Assembly: GCA_963762545.1 (NCBI GenBank)
Contig: CAVXLC010000007.1
Coordinates: 124,001 to 188,000, forward strand
DNA from: JABFSM01 sp963762545
Lineage (GTDB): Bacteria; Gemmatimonadota; Gemmatimonadetes; Gemmatimonadales; GWC2-71-9
Length of the DNA: 64,000 bases
Direction: 5' to 3'
A program made the translations under genes and the position numbers. Shown here one piece after another: positions 54,801-64,000 of the stretch (positions are counted from its first letter, which is position 1; each line of letters begins with the position of its first letter). The notes under the pieces are model-generated. The model worked only from the letters and a program-made list of their open reading frames with translations, was not told the origin of the DNA and did not search any database.

Positions 54801-55919
54801 ATGAACGACGCCCGCAGGGCTCGAGCGCTGCGCCCCTGGGCGCTCATCTCGGCGGCGTGGGTGGGTCCGGCCGTGCTCGCGGCGGTCGCCGCCTACCTCC
54901 AGGGCAGAATCGGCTGGCGGGAGCCGACCGACCTCAAGGCGTTGTTGTGGGAGGGCGGCGACTGGCTCCTGTACGGAGCCCTCACCCCGCTGGTGTTCCT
55001 GCTGGCGCGACGGCTCCCCCTGCGCCGGGGCCACCTCCGACGCAACATTCCGATTCACTTTGCGGCCGCCCTGGTCCTGTGCGTGCTGTGGGCCGGGAGC
55101 GGGCTGATCTACCGGCACCTGCTGGGCCTCGAGCCGATGGGGGCTCCGCTTCGGGCGATGGAGGGGTGGTTTCTGATCACGCTGCCGTTCGGCGTCGCGG
55201 TGTACTTCGCGGTCCTCGGGGTCGAACATGCGACGGTCTATTACGCCGAGGCGCGGGAGCGCGAGGTCCACGCGGCGCGGCTCTCTTCCCAGCTCGCGGA
55301 GGCGCGGCTGGGCGCGCTGCGGGCCCAGCTCAATCCCCACTTCCTGTTCAACAGCCTCAACGCCATCACCGTGCTGGTCCGCGACCAGGACACCCGCACC
55401 GCGTCCCGGATGCTGGAGCAGCTCGGCGAGGTCCTCCGTCAGGCCCTGCAAACCGATCGGTCGCCCGAGATTCCGCTCGCCGAGGAGATCGGCTTCCTGG
55501 AGCGCTATCTCGCGATCGAGCAGGTGCGATTCTCCGACCGGCTCCGCGCCACGTTCGAGGTCGACCCTGGCGTCCGTGGCGCCGGGGTCCCCGGCTTCGT
55601 GCTCCAGCCGCTGGTGGAGAACGCCTTGCGCCACGGCCTGGCCCGGCGCACCGAAGGGGGGACGCTGACGATCGCCGCGCGCCGCGACGGCGACGACCTG
55701 GTGCTCGAGGTGAGGAACGACGGGCCCGGTCTGAGCGCGGCGCCGGCCGGGGGGCGGGCCGGCCTCGGCCTGGCGAACACCCGGGAGCGTCTGGCGACGA
55801 TGTACGGTGAGCGGGGCCGGCTGACCCTCGACGATCGTCCCGGCGGCGGAGTCGTCGCGACGATCCGTCTGCCCTATCATGAATTCACCGCGCCCGTCCC
55901 GCATCGGGCCGATGACTGA
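54801..55919 (+). CDS. LytS/YehU-type sensor histidine kinase
   Basis: The 372-residue protein has four membrane helices in residues 8-160 (ALISAAWVGPAVLAAVAAYL, WLLYGALTPLVFLLARRL, IPIHFAAALVLCVLWAGSGL, FLITLPFGVAVYFAVLG) and then the His_kinase (PF06580) domain: LRAQLNPHFLFNSLNAI with the phospho-acceptor His180, and the HATPase part PGFVLQPLVENALRHGL, VRNDGPG and GLGLANTRERL. It should phosphorylate the LytTR regulator encoded next, with which it overlaps by 8 bp. The membrane part has no known ligand-binding signature. Confidence 0.94.
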   Translation: MNDARRARALRPWALISAAWVGPAVLAAVAAYLQGRIGWREPTDLKALLWEGGDWLLYGALTPLVFLLARRLPLRRGHLRRNIPIHFAAALVLCVLWAGSGLIYRHLLGLEPMGAPLRAMEGWFLITLPFGVAVYFAVLGVEHATVYYAEAREREVHAARLSSQLAEARLGALRAQLNPHFLFNSLNAITVLVRDQDTRTASRMLEQLGEVLRQALQTDRSPEIPLAEEIGFLERYLAIEQVRFSDRLRATFEVDPGVRGAGVPGFVLQPLVENALRHGLARRTEGGTLTIAARRDGDDLVLEVRNDGPGLSAAPAGGRAGLGLANTRERLATMYGERGRLTLDDRPGGGVVATIRLPYHEFTAPVPHRADD

Positions 55920-56715
55920 GATTCGCGCGCTGATCGTGGACGACGAGCCCCTGGCCCGCCGGGGCGTGCGGCAGCTGCTCGCGGCCCACCCGGACATCGT
56001 GGTGGTGGGCGAATGCCGCAATGGCCGCGAGGCGCTCCGCGCGTTCGACGCCCTCGCGCCCGACCTGGTGTTTCTCGATGTGCAGATGCCCGGCCTCGAC
56101 GGCTTCGGCGTGGTCCGCGCGCGGGAGGGGCGGCGCATGCCGTTCCTGGTGTTCGTCACCGCGTTCGACGCGTTCGCGGTGCGCGCCTTCGAGGCCCACG
56201 CGCTCGACTACCTCGTGAAGCCCCTGTCACCGGACCGCTTCGACGCGACGATCCGGAGGGTCCGCGAGCGTCTGCGTCTGGTGGAAGCGGGCCAGCTCGC
56301 CGCGCGGCTGTCGGCGCTCCTGGCCACCGATGCGGGGCGCCGGGAGGGCGCGACCGGAGCGGCGCGACCGGGCGCCGGTGGGCCGCGCATCGCGGTCCCC
56401 ACCGCGGCCGGCCGCCTGCTGCTCGATCCGTCGGAAATCGACTGGATCGAGGCGCGGGACTACTACGCGGGCATTCATGCCGGCGGCCAGCGGCACCTGG
56501 TTCGCGAGTCGCTCACGTCGCTGGAACGGCGGCTCGACCCGTCGGACTTCGTCCGGGTGCACCGGTCCGCGCTGGTGCGGCTCGACCGGGTGCGCGAGCT
56601 CCGCGCCGCTCCCGAGGGAGAGTCGGTTGCCATCCTGGTGGACGGCACCGCGATCCCGGTCAGCCGGCGGCGACGCGAGCGGCTGGGGGCGGCGCTCCGG
56701 GGCCCCGGGCGCTGA
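55912..56715 (+). CDS. LytTR family response regulator
   Basis: The 267-residue regulator has a receiver domain with the acidic pair DDE (10-12), phospho-acceptor Asp56 in LVFLDVQMPG and the switch Lys in LDYLVKPL, a low-complexity linker (about 135-165) and a LytTR DNA-binding domain (I-D-W-I-E-A-R-D-Y-Y-A, LVRESLTSLERRLDPSDFVRVHRSALV). Its start codon lies inside the last codons of the kinase gene, so the two are translationally coupled. The LytTR target sites are unknown; I did not identify paired repeats in the promoter region. Confidence 0.94.
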   Translation: MTEIRALIVDDEPLARRGVRQLLAAHPDIVVVGECRNGREALRAFDALAPDLVFLDVQMPGLDGFGVVRAREGRRMPFLVFVTAFDAFAVRAFEAHALDYLVKPLSPDRFDATIRRVRERLRLVEAGQLAARLSALLATDAGRREGATGAARPGAGGPRIAVPTAAGRLLLDPSEIDWIEARDYYAGIHAGGQRHLVRESLTSLERRLDPSDFVRVHRSALVRLDRVRELRAAPEGESVAILVDGTAIPVSRRRRERLGAALRGPGR

Positions 56716-56879
56716 CCGACTCCGCCCCGCCGTTCGCCGCCCGCTGCATCCGGGCCGCCGCTCGCCGAGGGCAGACGACCGGCGGCGGATTGCTCGGTGC
56801 CGCCCCCTCCGGCGTCGAACACCGGACGTGATCTTGGGCGTATTGTCTCCCAGGCCGACCTCGACCCGGAGCGCACCGC

Positions 56880-58067
56880 ATGTCCACCCCTCGTGCCGCC
56901 GTCCAGCCGTCCTCGCGCATCGTATCGCTCGACATTCTCCGCGGTGTGGTCATGGTGCTCATGGCGATCGACCACGTCCGGGTCTATGCCGGCGTTCCCC
57001 CCGGAGGACCCGATCCGGGGGTGTTCTTCACGCGCTGGGTCACCCACTTTTGCGCGCCGATCTTCATCTTCCTGGCCGGAACCGGCGCGTATCTCTACGG
57101 CCGGTCGCACGGGGGCAGCGCGGCGGTGGCGAAATACCTGGCCGTCCGGGGCGCCTGGCTGGTGCTGCTCGAGCTCACCCTGCTCCGGCTGGCCTGGACC
57201 TTCAACCTCGACTACGCCCACTATATGCTCGCCGGGGTCATCTGGGTCATCGGCTGGTGCATGATCCTGATGGCGCTGCTGGTGCGGCTGCCGACCCTCG
57301 CCATCGGAGCCTTCGGCGTGGCGGTGATCGCGGGGCACAACCTGCTCATGCCCGCGCTGGGGGGGCTGCTGGGACGGCTCGGGGCGGGGTGGCTCGCCCA
57401 GATCCTCTATTTCGGCGGCCCGGTCCAGCTGGGGAGCGGGGGCCCGACCCTGGCGGTGCTGTACGTGATCGTGCCGTGGATCGGCGTGATGGCCGCGGGT
57501 TATGGCTTCGGCACGGTGATGGAGCTGCCGGCCGGGGAGCGGCGGCGGGTCTGTCTCCGGCTGGGCGCGGGGGCCGTTGCCGCGTTCCTGGTGCTCCGGG
57601 GCTTCGACCTCTACGGCGATCCCCGCCCCTGGAGCGGCGGGCCGGCATCGCCCATGCCTCCGCTGCTCCGGTTCCTGAATACCACCAAGTACCCCGCCTC
57701 GCTGCTGTTTCTGCTGATGACGCTGGGTCCGATGCTGCTGGTCCTGCCCGCGCTCGAGGGAGCCCGGGGGCGGATCGCGGGCGCGCTCGCCACCTTCGGC
57801 CGGGTCCCCTTCTTCTTCTACGTGCTCCACATCCCGCTGATTCACGCCCTGGCGCTCCTGGTGTCGGCCCTGCGCACCGGCGCGGTCGATCCCTGGCTGT
57901 TCACCAATCATCCGATGATGAATCCCGAGCCGCCCGACGGCTACACCTGGAGCCTGGGCCTCCTCTACCTGGTCTGGGCGGTGGTGATCGTGGTGCTCTA
58001 CTTCGTCTGCCGCTGGTTTGCCGGGGTCAAGGCGCGCCGCACCAGCCGGTGGCTCCGCTACCTCTGA
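56880..58067 (+). CDS. DUF1624-type multi-pass membrane protein
   Basis: A 395-residue protein with about ten membrane helices. Conserved segments include SRIVSLDILRGVVMVLMAIDHVR, a periplasmic loop with GPDPGVFFTRWVTHFCAPIFIFLAG, NLDYAHYMLAGVIWVIG and RVPFFFYVLHIPLIHALAL. The family (DUF1624) is related to acyltransferases that pass acyl groups across the membrane, like the DUF5009 protein at 44777, but the acceptor is unknown. It is 164 bp after the response-regulator gene on the same strand, with a GGAG site about ten bases before the ATG. Regulation by the upstream LytTR system is possible but not shown. Confidence 0.85.
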   Translation: MSTPRAAVQPSSRIVSLDILRGVVMVLMAIDHVRVYAGVPPGGPDPGVFFTRWVTHFCAPIFIFLAGTGAYLYGRSHGGSAAVAKYLAVRGAWLVLLELTLLRLAWTFNLDYAHYMLAGVIWVIGWCMILMALLVRLPTLAIGAFGVAVIAGHNLLMPALGGLLGRLGAGWLAQILYFGGPVQLGSGGPTLAVLYVIVPWIGVMAAGYGFGTVMELPAGERRRVCLRLGAGAVAAFLVLRGFDLYGDPRPWSGGPASPMPPLLRFLNTTKYPASLLFLLMTLGPMLLVLPALEGARGRIAGALATFGRVPFFFYVLHIPLIHALALLVSALRTGAVDPWLFTNHPMMNPEPPDGYTWSLGLLYLVWAVVIVVLYFVCRWFAGVKARRTSRWLRYL

Positions 58068-58191
58068 TCCGCGCTCCGGGCCGGCGCACGGGATCGATCC
58101 CGGCCGCCCCGGGACTCGAATCATTGACCCCGTGAGATTCGTATGACACCCTCGATGCGACGTGCGGCCGCGACGCCGGCCGGAGGGATCC

Positions 58192-59535
58192 ATGGAGAAC
58201 GGGGACGAGCCGAATCCGGTGAGTGACGATCCGCGGACCGCGTTCCTGGACGCGGCGATCTGGCACGGCACCCTGGAGCGCGCCGAGCAGATTCTCGCGG
58301 CGCACCCGGGGCTCGCGGCCGGCGACATCCACACGGCCGCGGTCCTGGGCGACGACACGGCGGTGCGCCGGTTCATCGCGCAGGATGCGGCCAACGTCAC
58401 CGCCCCGAGTCCGCCCTACGGCGGCGATGCCCTCAACTACCTCTGTCTCTCCAGGTATCTGCGCCTCGATCCGGCGCGGTCCGACGCCTTTCTGCGGTCC
58501 GCCACGGCCCTGCTCGATGCCGGCGCGGATCCCAATACCGGATTCTGGACCCGGGGCAAGCATCCCGAGCGGGAAACCGCGCTGTACGGCGCGGCCGGGG
58601 TGGCGCACCATGCGGCCCTGACTCGCCTCCTGATCGAGCGGGGCGCCGATCCGAACGACGGGGAAGCCGTCTACCACTCGCCGGAGAGCCACGATAACGG
58701 CGCCCTGCGGGTGCTGGTCGAAACCGGGAGGGTCACCTCCGACAACCTCGTCATGATGCTGGTCCGCAAGCACGACTGGCACGACTACGAGGGGGCCAAA
58801 TGGCTCCTCGAGCGCGGCGCCAATCCCAACCAGGCGCGGGACCGAGGCTGGGCGCCGCTACACCACGCCCTGGCGCGCGACAACAGCCTGGCGATGATCG
58901 CGCTGCTGCTGGACCACGGCGCCGAGCCGGGGGTGATCAAGGGCGGCCTGACGGCGGTGGCGCGGGCGGCCCGGGAGGGTCGCAGCGACGTGCTGGAGCT
59001 GTTCGAGCAGCGCGGCATTCCCATCGCGCTCGACGGGGTGGACCGGCTCATCGCGGCGTGCGCGATGGGTGATGCGGCCGCGGTGCGCGCCATCGCGGAC
59101 CGGGAGCCCCGGCTGGTCGAGGAGCTCACGGCGATGGGAGGCGACCTGCTGGCCCGGTTCGCCGGGACCTGCAACCCGCCCGGCGTCGCGCGGCTCCTCG
59201 ATCTCGGCGTCGACGTCGCGGCGCCATTCGCGGAGGGGGATGACTACTGGGACGAGCCGAAGAACAGCCTGGCCCTGCACGTCGCGGCCTGGCGCGGCTG
59301 CCACCCGGTCGTGCAGCTCCTCATCGCGCGGGGATCGCCGGTCGACCTGCCGGACGCCAAGGGGCGCACCCCGCTCGCGCTCGCGGTGAAGGCCTGCGTG
59401 GACTCCTACTGGACCGAGAGACGCTCGCCCGAATCGGTGCAGGCGCTGCTCGAGGCGGGCGCGTCGGCGAGCGGAGCCCGGTTCCCGTCGGGCTATGCGG
59501 AAGTGGACGCGCTCCTCGCGGCCAACGGCCGGTGA
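58192..59535 (+). CDS. Ankyrin repeat protein
   Basis: A 447-residue cytoplasmic protein with no signal peptide. Ankyrin units include HTAAVLGDDTAVRRF, GAAGVAHHAALTRLLIERGADPN, K-W-L-L-E-R-G-A-N-P-N-Q-A-R-D-R-G-W-A-P-L-H-H-A, LLDHGAEP, LHVAAWRGCHPVVQLLIARG and LPDAKGRTPLALAVKAC. Ankyrin domains mediate protein contacts; no other domain is recognised. ATG 58192 has a GGAGG site five to six bases upstream; an earlier in-frame ATG 30 bases before lacks one. Confidence 0.9.
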   Translation: MENGDEPNPVSDDPRTAFLDAAIWHGTLERAEQILAAHPGLAAGDIHTAAVLGDDTAVRRFIAQDAANVTAPSPPYGGDALNYLCLSRYLRLDPARSDAFLRSATALLDAGADPNTGFWTRGKHPERETALYGAAGVAHHAALTRLLIERGADPNDGEAVYHSPESHDNGALRVLVETGRVTSDNLVMMLVRKHDWHDYEGAKWLLERGANPNQARDRGWAPLHHALARDNSLAMIALLLDHGAEPGVIKGGLTAVARAAREGRSDVLELFEQRGIPIALDGVDRLIAACAMGDAAAVRAIADREPRLVEELTAMGGDLLARFAGTCNPPGVARLLDLGVDVAAPFAEGDDYWDEPKNSLALHVAAWRGCHPVVQLLIARGSPVDLPDAKGRTPLALAVKACVDSYWTERRSPESVQALLEAGASASGARFPSGYAEVDALLAANGR

Positions 59536-59536
59536 T

Positions 59537-59565
59537 TTGACCGGTGCAGCGCCTCGCGCTAACGT
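59537..59565 (+). promoter_or_regulatory. Promoter of the ABC exporter gene
   Basis: TTGACC (59537-59542), exactly 17 bp, TAACGT (59560-59565). It starts two bases after the ankyrin gene stop and would give a leader of about 120 bases ending in AAGGAG before GTG 59694. Confidence 0.5.
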
Positions 59566-59693
59566 TTGCCCCGCGTTGCAGGACGCACCCCGTCCGCGGG
59601 CAGGGCCGAGCCCACCTGAACACTCCGCTGGGACAACTCCGATCTTCTTTCAGCCCGTCGGGCGGACCCGGGCGTCATTGAAAGGAGATCGTG

Positions 59694-61547
59694 GTGTCCG
59701 ATGCCACCTCGATGATGGATGGGGACTCCAGAACCGACGCCGTCCCTCCGGCGCTCACGGGCCGAGCTCGGCGGGTGCGCAAGAACCTGCGCCAGGGCCT
59801 GGCGCTGGCTTGGGCGGCCTCGCCCCGCTCGCTGATCCGCTACTCGGTGCTGGGCGTCGTGAACGCAACCATGCCGCCGATCTCGGTCTACCTGGGGGCC
59901 ACGCTGGTCAACCGGATCGCCGAGGCCCGGCTGCATTCCATTCAGTTCAGCAACCTGCTCCCGATTCTGGCCGGCCTGTGGATCACGGTCGGGGTGCAGC
60001 GGGCCATCGGCGCCTACATGGGCTACGGCAGGAACCTGTTCGTCCGCCGGGTGCAGCTGGAGGCGGAGCGGCGCCTCCTCGCCAAGGCGTCGAAGGTCGA
60101 CCTCGGTCACTTCGACAATTCGGACTGGCACGACCGGCTGGCCCGCGCCAAGCGGGACGTCTCCTGGCGGCCCGGCGACCTCACCTGGTCGGTGCTCGGC
60201 CTGTCCGGCAACATCGTGACGATCGTGCTGATGGCGACGCTCCTCGCGAGCCTGCACTACGTGCTGGTCCTGCTCGCGCTGGCGGCGGCCGCGCTCTCCA
60301 TCGCCCTCGAGCGCCGGGTGACCGCCACGCTCTACGAATTCTTCTACAAGGAGACCCCGGAGGAGCGGGAGCGGGAGTATCTCGGCGACCTGCTGGTGCA
60401 GCCCCGCAATACCAAGGAAATCCGGGCCAACGTGCTGGCCGACTACCTGCTCGGCAGGCATCACGACCTCTCCGAGGCGCTGTTCCGCCAGCGGGAACAG
60501 ATGTACCGGTCGGGCACCCGGATCTCGCTCCTGACCGGGTTGCTGACCGGAACGACTCTGGCTCTCGCGTACGTGTTCGTGGCCATCAAGGGCGTGGCCG
60601 GCGTGATCGACCCGGGAGGCGTGGTGCTGGTGATCGGCGCGTTTACCTCGGTCTCCTCGACGCTGGGGCAGATCTCCAGCACCTTCGTCGCCGTGGATCA
60701 GCATACCACGTTTCTCGACGACTATTTCTCGTTCCTGGCGATCGAACCGCTGGTGCCGGCTCCTGCCCTGCCCCGGCCCCTGCCGCCCGGCCCGATCGAT
60801 GGCATCGAATTCGACGACGTCACGTTCCAGTATCCCGGCGGCACCGAGCCGGCGCTGGCGGGGCTCAATCTGCGGATCCGAAGCGGCGAGCTGCTTGCCC
60901 TCGTCGGGGAGAACGGGGCGGGAAAGAGCACCCTCGTCAAGCTGCTGCTGCGATTCTACGATCCGGATCGGGGATCGGTTCGCGTGGGAGGCGTCGACCT
61001 CCGGGAGGTGACCCCCGAGGCGCTGCGCGACCGGATCGGCGTGCTCTTCCAGGACTATGCGAGCTACGAGCTGTCGGTGCGGGAGAACGTTTCGATGGGC
61101 CGGCCGGAAGGGCCGGTCGACGACGAGCGGGTCATGGGCGCGTTGCGGGACTCCCGGAGCGAGTGGCTGGTGAAGCGGATGCCCAGGGGCCTCGACGCCA
61201 AAGTGGGGCGGCTCTTCGAGGGGGGACACGATCTGTCGGGCGGGGAGTGGCAACGGATCGCGCTCGCCCGGATCATGTATCGGAACGCCGACATCTGGAT
61301 TCTCGACGAGCCGACCTCCTCGCTCGACCCCGAAGCGGAGGCGGGAATCTTCGCCGAGCTCAAGGAGAATCTCAAAGGGCGCATCGGCCTGGTCATTTCG
61401 CACCGGTTCTCCACCGTGCGCATCGCGGACCGGATCGCGGTGATCGCCGACGGGCGGGTCACCGAGCTGGGCACCCACGAGGAGCTGCTGGCCGCCGGGG
61501 GCCGTTACGCCCAGCTCTTCGAGCTCCAAGCCGCCGGCTATCGCTGA
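59694..61547 (+). CDS. ABC transporter, fused permease and ATPase (exporter half-transporter)
   Basis: A 617-residue half-transporter. The N-terminal membrane domain (about 25-330) has the usual helices (LIRYSVLGVVNATMPPISVYLG, IVTIVLMATLLASLHYVLVLLALAAAAL, GLLTGTTLALAYVFVAIKGVAG). The ATPase has Walker A GENGAGKST, signature LSGGEWQR, Walker B IWILDEPTSSLD and the H-loop ISHRFSTVRIAD. It should form a homodimer exporting lipids, peptides or drugs. AAGGAG lies six bases before GTG 59694; GTG 59691 is also in frame but too close to it. Confidence 0.94.
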   Translation: MSDATSMMDGDSRTDAVPPALTGRARRVRKNLRQGLALAWAASPRSLIRYSVLGVVNATMPPISVYLGATLVNRIAEARLHSIQFSNLLPILAGLWITVGVQRAIGAYMGYGRNLFVRRVQLEAERRLLAKASKVDLGHFDNSDWHDRLARAKRDVSWRPGDLTWSVLGLSGNIVTIVLMATLLASLHYVLVLLALAAAALSIALERRVTATLYEFFYKETPEEREREYLGDLLVQPRNTKEIRANVLADYLLGRHHDLSEALFRQREQMYRSGTRISLLTGLLTGTTLALAYVFVAIKGVAGVIDPGGVVLVIGAFTSVSSTLGQISSTFVAVDQHTTFLDDYFSFLAIEPLVPAPALPRPLPPGPIDGIEFDDVTFQYPGGTEPALAGLNLRIRSGELLALVGENGAGKSTLVKLLLRFYDPDRGSVRVGGVDLREVTPEALRDRIGVLFQDYASYELSVRENVSMGRPEGPVDDERVMGALRDSRSEWLVKRMPRGLDAKVGRLFEGGHDLSGGEWQRIALARIMYRNADIWILDEPTSSLDPEAEAGIFAELKENLKGRIGLVISHRFSTVRIADRIAVIADGRVTELGTHEELLAAGGRYAQLFELQAAGYR

Positions 61548-61560
61548 GCGGGAGGCCCTG

Positions 61561-61900
61561 ATGCCGATCACGGTGAAGGGAATGGCGCCGCGGCTTCAGG
61601 TGTTCGACCTGCCGACCTCGGTGCGGCTCCATCGCGACGATGCTCAACACCGCCTCTGAGGCCGACGACCGGCCGCCGGTGCCGGACCCGGCCCGGGTGG
61701 CCGCGCACCGGGATACGGCGATCTTCTTCGGCTGCCCCGACGTGGATGCCATTTTCGCATATTTCCGGTCGAGGGGAGTGGAAACCGGGGAGCCGGTCAA
61801 TACGCACTACGGCTTCCGGAGCATGACACTTCCGGATCCCGACGGATATGACCTGGTGTTTCACTGGCCGCTCGACCCGAAGCGGGCCGGTTGGACCTGA
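61561..61900 (+). pseudogene. VOC family gene inactivated by an internal deletion and frameshift
   Basis: ATG 61561 starts a good VOC N-terminus (M-x-x-V-K-G-M-A-P-R-L-Q-V-F-D-L-P-T-S-V-R), but after S-V-R-L-H-R-D-D the frame slides into a stop at 61656-61658. The other half of the protein is in a different frame from ATG 61640 (MLNTASEADDRPPVPDPARV, IFFGCPDVDAIFAYFRSRGV, L-P-D-P-D-G-Y-D-L-V-F-H-W-P). In intact relatives about 25-30 residues separate S-V-x-F-Y-R from E-L-M-L-N-T-A, so a deletion of roughly 80-90 bases that was not a multiple of three is the simplest explanation. A short protein from ATG 61640 (86 residues) could still be made. Confidence 0.75.
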
Positions 61901-61907
61901 GCCACGA

Positions 61908-61936
61908 TGGACGCCCGCCCCGGCCACCGCTAACTT
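61908..61936 (+). promoter_or_regulatory. Candidate promoter of the HisC-like gene
   Basis: TGGACG (61908-61913), 17 bp, TAACTT (61931-61936). The -35 element is weak (four of six). The leader to ATG 61963 would be about 20 bases and contains an AGGGGG ribosome-binding site. Confidence 0.35.
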
Positions 61937-61962
61937 CGCCCCATCCCGTCCCAGGGGGCCCC

Positions 61963-63117
61963 ATGAGCCTGTCCCGCCGCTCCTTCCTCGGCGCGCTCGG
62001 TGCCGGCGGCGCCGGCGTCCTCGCCGCGCCGCTCATCACCTGGCGCGGCCACGAGGCACTCGTGGCCCAGGCCGTCGGATCCCGCCGGGCGGACCGGCTG
62101 CTCGCCGCGCGCCCCGGGGTGATTCGGATCGACAGCAACGAGAATCCCAACGGCCCCGGCGAGCGGGTCTACGCGGTCATTCACCGGCACCTGGGCGAAT
62201 CGAACCGCTACCCGGTGCGGAGCGAAGACGAGCTGGCCGCGGCCATCGCCGGGACCCACGCGATCCAGCCGGAGAACGTGATCCTGGGCAACGGCTCGGG
62301 CGAGCTGCTGCGGGCCGCGGTCAGCGCGTTCGGGACGCCGGCCCGGGGCCTGGTGTCCCCCGACCCCACGTTCGAGGCCTGCGCCTCCTGGGCAAAATTC
62401 ATCGGTGTGCCGGTAATCTCCCCGAAGGCGGATGCGGCGATGCGGCTGGACCTCGACGCGATGGCGGACACCGGTCGCGGCGCGGGCCTCGTCTACCTCT
62501 GCAATCCGAACAATCCGACGGCGACGGTCCACTCGGCCGCCGACGTGAAGGCGTACCTGGAGCAGGTCAGCAGGCAATCGCCCGAGACGACGATCCTGAT
62601 CGACGAGGCCTATCACGAATACGTCGACGACCCGGCGTACGGGACGGCCATTCCGCTCGCGCTCGCCAACCCGCGCGTCGTGGTCACCCGCACCTTCTCC
62701 AAGGTGTTCGGTATGGCCGGACTTCGGGCCGGCTACGCGGTGGGCCAGCCCGCCACGCTGGCCCGGATGGCGTCCTGGCTGCTCGGGTCGAACATCAGCC
62801 AGCTCACCCTCGTCGCCGCCGCGGCGACCGTCGGCGACCGGTCGCACATCGCGCTCGAGCAGCGCCGCAACCGGGCTGCCCGGACCTATACCCGCACGTT
62901 CTTCGAGAAGGCCGGATATCAGGTGGCGCGAAGCGATGCCAACTTCCTGATGGTCGATATCAAGCGCGACGCGCGGCAGTTCAAGCTGGATGCGCTCAAG
63001 CACAAGGTCGCGGTCGGCCGGCAGTTCCCATCCTTCCCCACCTGGGTGCGGGTCTCGGTCGGAACCATGGCGGAAATGCAGAAGGCGCTGGGAGTATTCA
63101 AGGCGATGTTGGCGTGA
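61963..63117 (+). CDS. Tat-exported HisC-like PLP aminotransferase
   Basis: The 384-residue product starts with a twin-arginine signal (SLSRRSFLGALGAGGAG ... ITW), followed by a class I/II aminotransferase related to histidinol-phosphate aminotransferase: IRIDSNENPNGPG, NVILGNGSGELL, Y-L-C-N-P-N-N-P-T, the strand T-I-L-I-D-E-A-Y-H-E-Y, PLP Lys247 in TFSKVFGMAGLRAGYA, and the C-terminal F-P-x-F-P-T-W-V-R-V-S-V-G-T (substrate Arg). Export of a folded, PLP-loaded aminotransferase through Tat is unusual; the substrate outside the cytoplasm is unknown. AGGGGG precedes ATG 61963. Confidence 0.92.
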   Translation: MSLSRRSFLGALGAGGAGVLAAPLITWRGHEALVAQAVGSRRADRLLAARPGVIRIDSNENPNGPGERVYAVIHRHLGESNRYPVRSEDELAAAIAGTHAIQPENVILGNGSGELLRAAVSAFGTPARGLVSPDPTFEACASWAKFIGVPVISPKADAAMRLDLDAMADTGRGAGLVYLCNPNNPTATVHSAADVKAYLEQVSRQSPETTILIDEAYHEYVDDPAYGTAIPLALANPRVVVTRTFSKVFGMAGLRAGYAVGQPATLARMASWLLGSNISQLTLVAAAATVGDRSHIALEQRRNRAARTYTRTFFEKAGYQVARSDANFLMVDIKRDARQFKLDALKHKVAVGRQFPSFPTWVRVSVGTMAEMQKALGVFKAMLA

Positions 63118-63190
63118 GATCCTGGTCCGGCCCGGAACCCCTTGTGGTGTATCAATATAGAACAGTTGAGCCCGGATTCCGGCGAGGCCA

Positions 63191-63219
63191 TTGACCCTCC
63201 CTCCCGGAAGGGGTATTTG
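63191..63219 (+). promoter_or_regulatory. Candidate promoter of the zinc-ribbon kinase gene
   Basis: TTGACC (63191-63196), 17 bp, TATTTG (63214-63219). The -10 box is weak. The leader to GTG 63256 would be about 30 bases. Confidence 0.35.
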
Positions 63220-63255
63220 TTAGCGTTCACTCCTCTGCACCCTGGAGTCCCCGTC

Positions 63256-64000
<745 letters not shown>

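Overview
The window is a GC-rich bacterial chromosome segment whose gene content points to a member of the Gemmatimonadota or a close relative such as an Acidobacteria-like lineage. The clues are two PadR plus giant ADOP-type permease pairs, serine/threonine kinases joined to TPR or zinc-ribbon modules, many Sec-exported proteins whose signal peptides end in Ala-Gln, DUF5916 and FG-GAP proteins, and a MoxR/DUF58/DUF4159/DUF4175 operon. The assignment is inference from gene families, since no rRNA or other marker is present. I saw no tRNA, rRNA, CRISPR array, insertion sequence or phage gene.

Layout. Positions 1-7230 hold a cut-off VOC protein, a Ser/Thr kinase-TPR sensor, and a leftward run M28 peptidase - membrane glycosyltransferase - FG-GAP lipid/surface-type protein. 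Positions 7270-10390 hold the relic of an ADOP permease and a PadR - small membrane protein - ABC-2 exporter operon behind a promoter with a striking 12-bp tandem operator. Positions 10390-13540 hold an ADOP permease with its PadR repressor. Positions 13600-24740 are mostly housekeeping and exported proteins: a zinc-site-degenerate MBL-fold protein, NadC, DUF4097 and DUF6265 proteins, an ArsR-methyltransferase fusion next to ahcY, an FHA protein, an M1 aminopeptidase and a nitronate-monooxygenase-like enzyme. Positions 24880-29600 hold an S9 peptidase, an exported amidohydrolase, a TPR protein and a RidA remnant.

The most interesting region is 29766-43827: eight leftward genes, nearly all joined by 1-4 bp stop/start overlaps, encoding a VWA/amidotransferase-like membrane protein, a caspase-fold protein without the catalytic Cys but with EF-hand-like loops, a secreted TPR metallopeptidase, DUF4159, a MoxR AAA+ ATPase, DUF58, a BatA-type VWA protein and a very large DUF4175 membrane protein. 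This looks like one envelope-associated machine: MoxR as the ATPase, three MIDAS-bearing VWA-type partners as its clients or adaptors, and a peptidase/pseudo-peptidase pair.

Positions 43990-49570 hold an outer-membrane barrel protein, a frameshifted DUF5009-type acyltransferase, a second PadR-ADOP pair and an EF-P with Asn at its tip. Positions 49900-59540 hold a DUF5916 barrel protein, a PQQ dehydrogenase, a LytS/LytTR two-component pair, a DUF1624 membrane protein and an ankyrin protein. Positions 59690-64000 hold an ABC exporter, a broken VOC gene, a Tat-exported HisC-like aminotransferase and the start of a zinc-ribbon Ser/Thr kinase that leaves the window.

Regulation visible in the sequence: a recurring promoter form, TTGACC (or a near variant) - 17/18 bp - TANNNT. 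In several genes the TANNNT box lies only 5-9 bases from the start codon with no Shine-Dalgarno sequence, which suggests leaderless mRNAs. Three regulator genes carry dyad or tandem operators over their own promoters.
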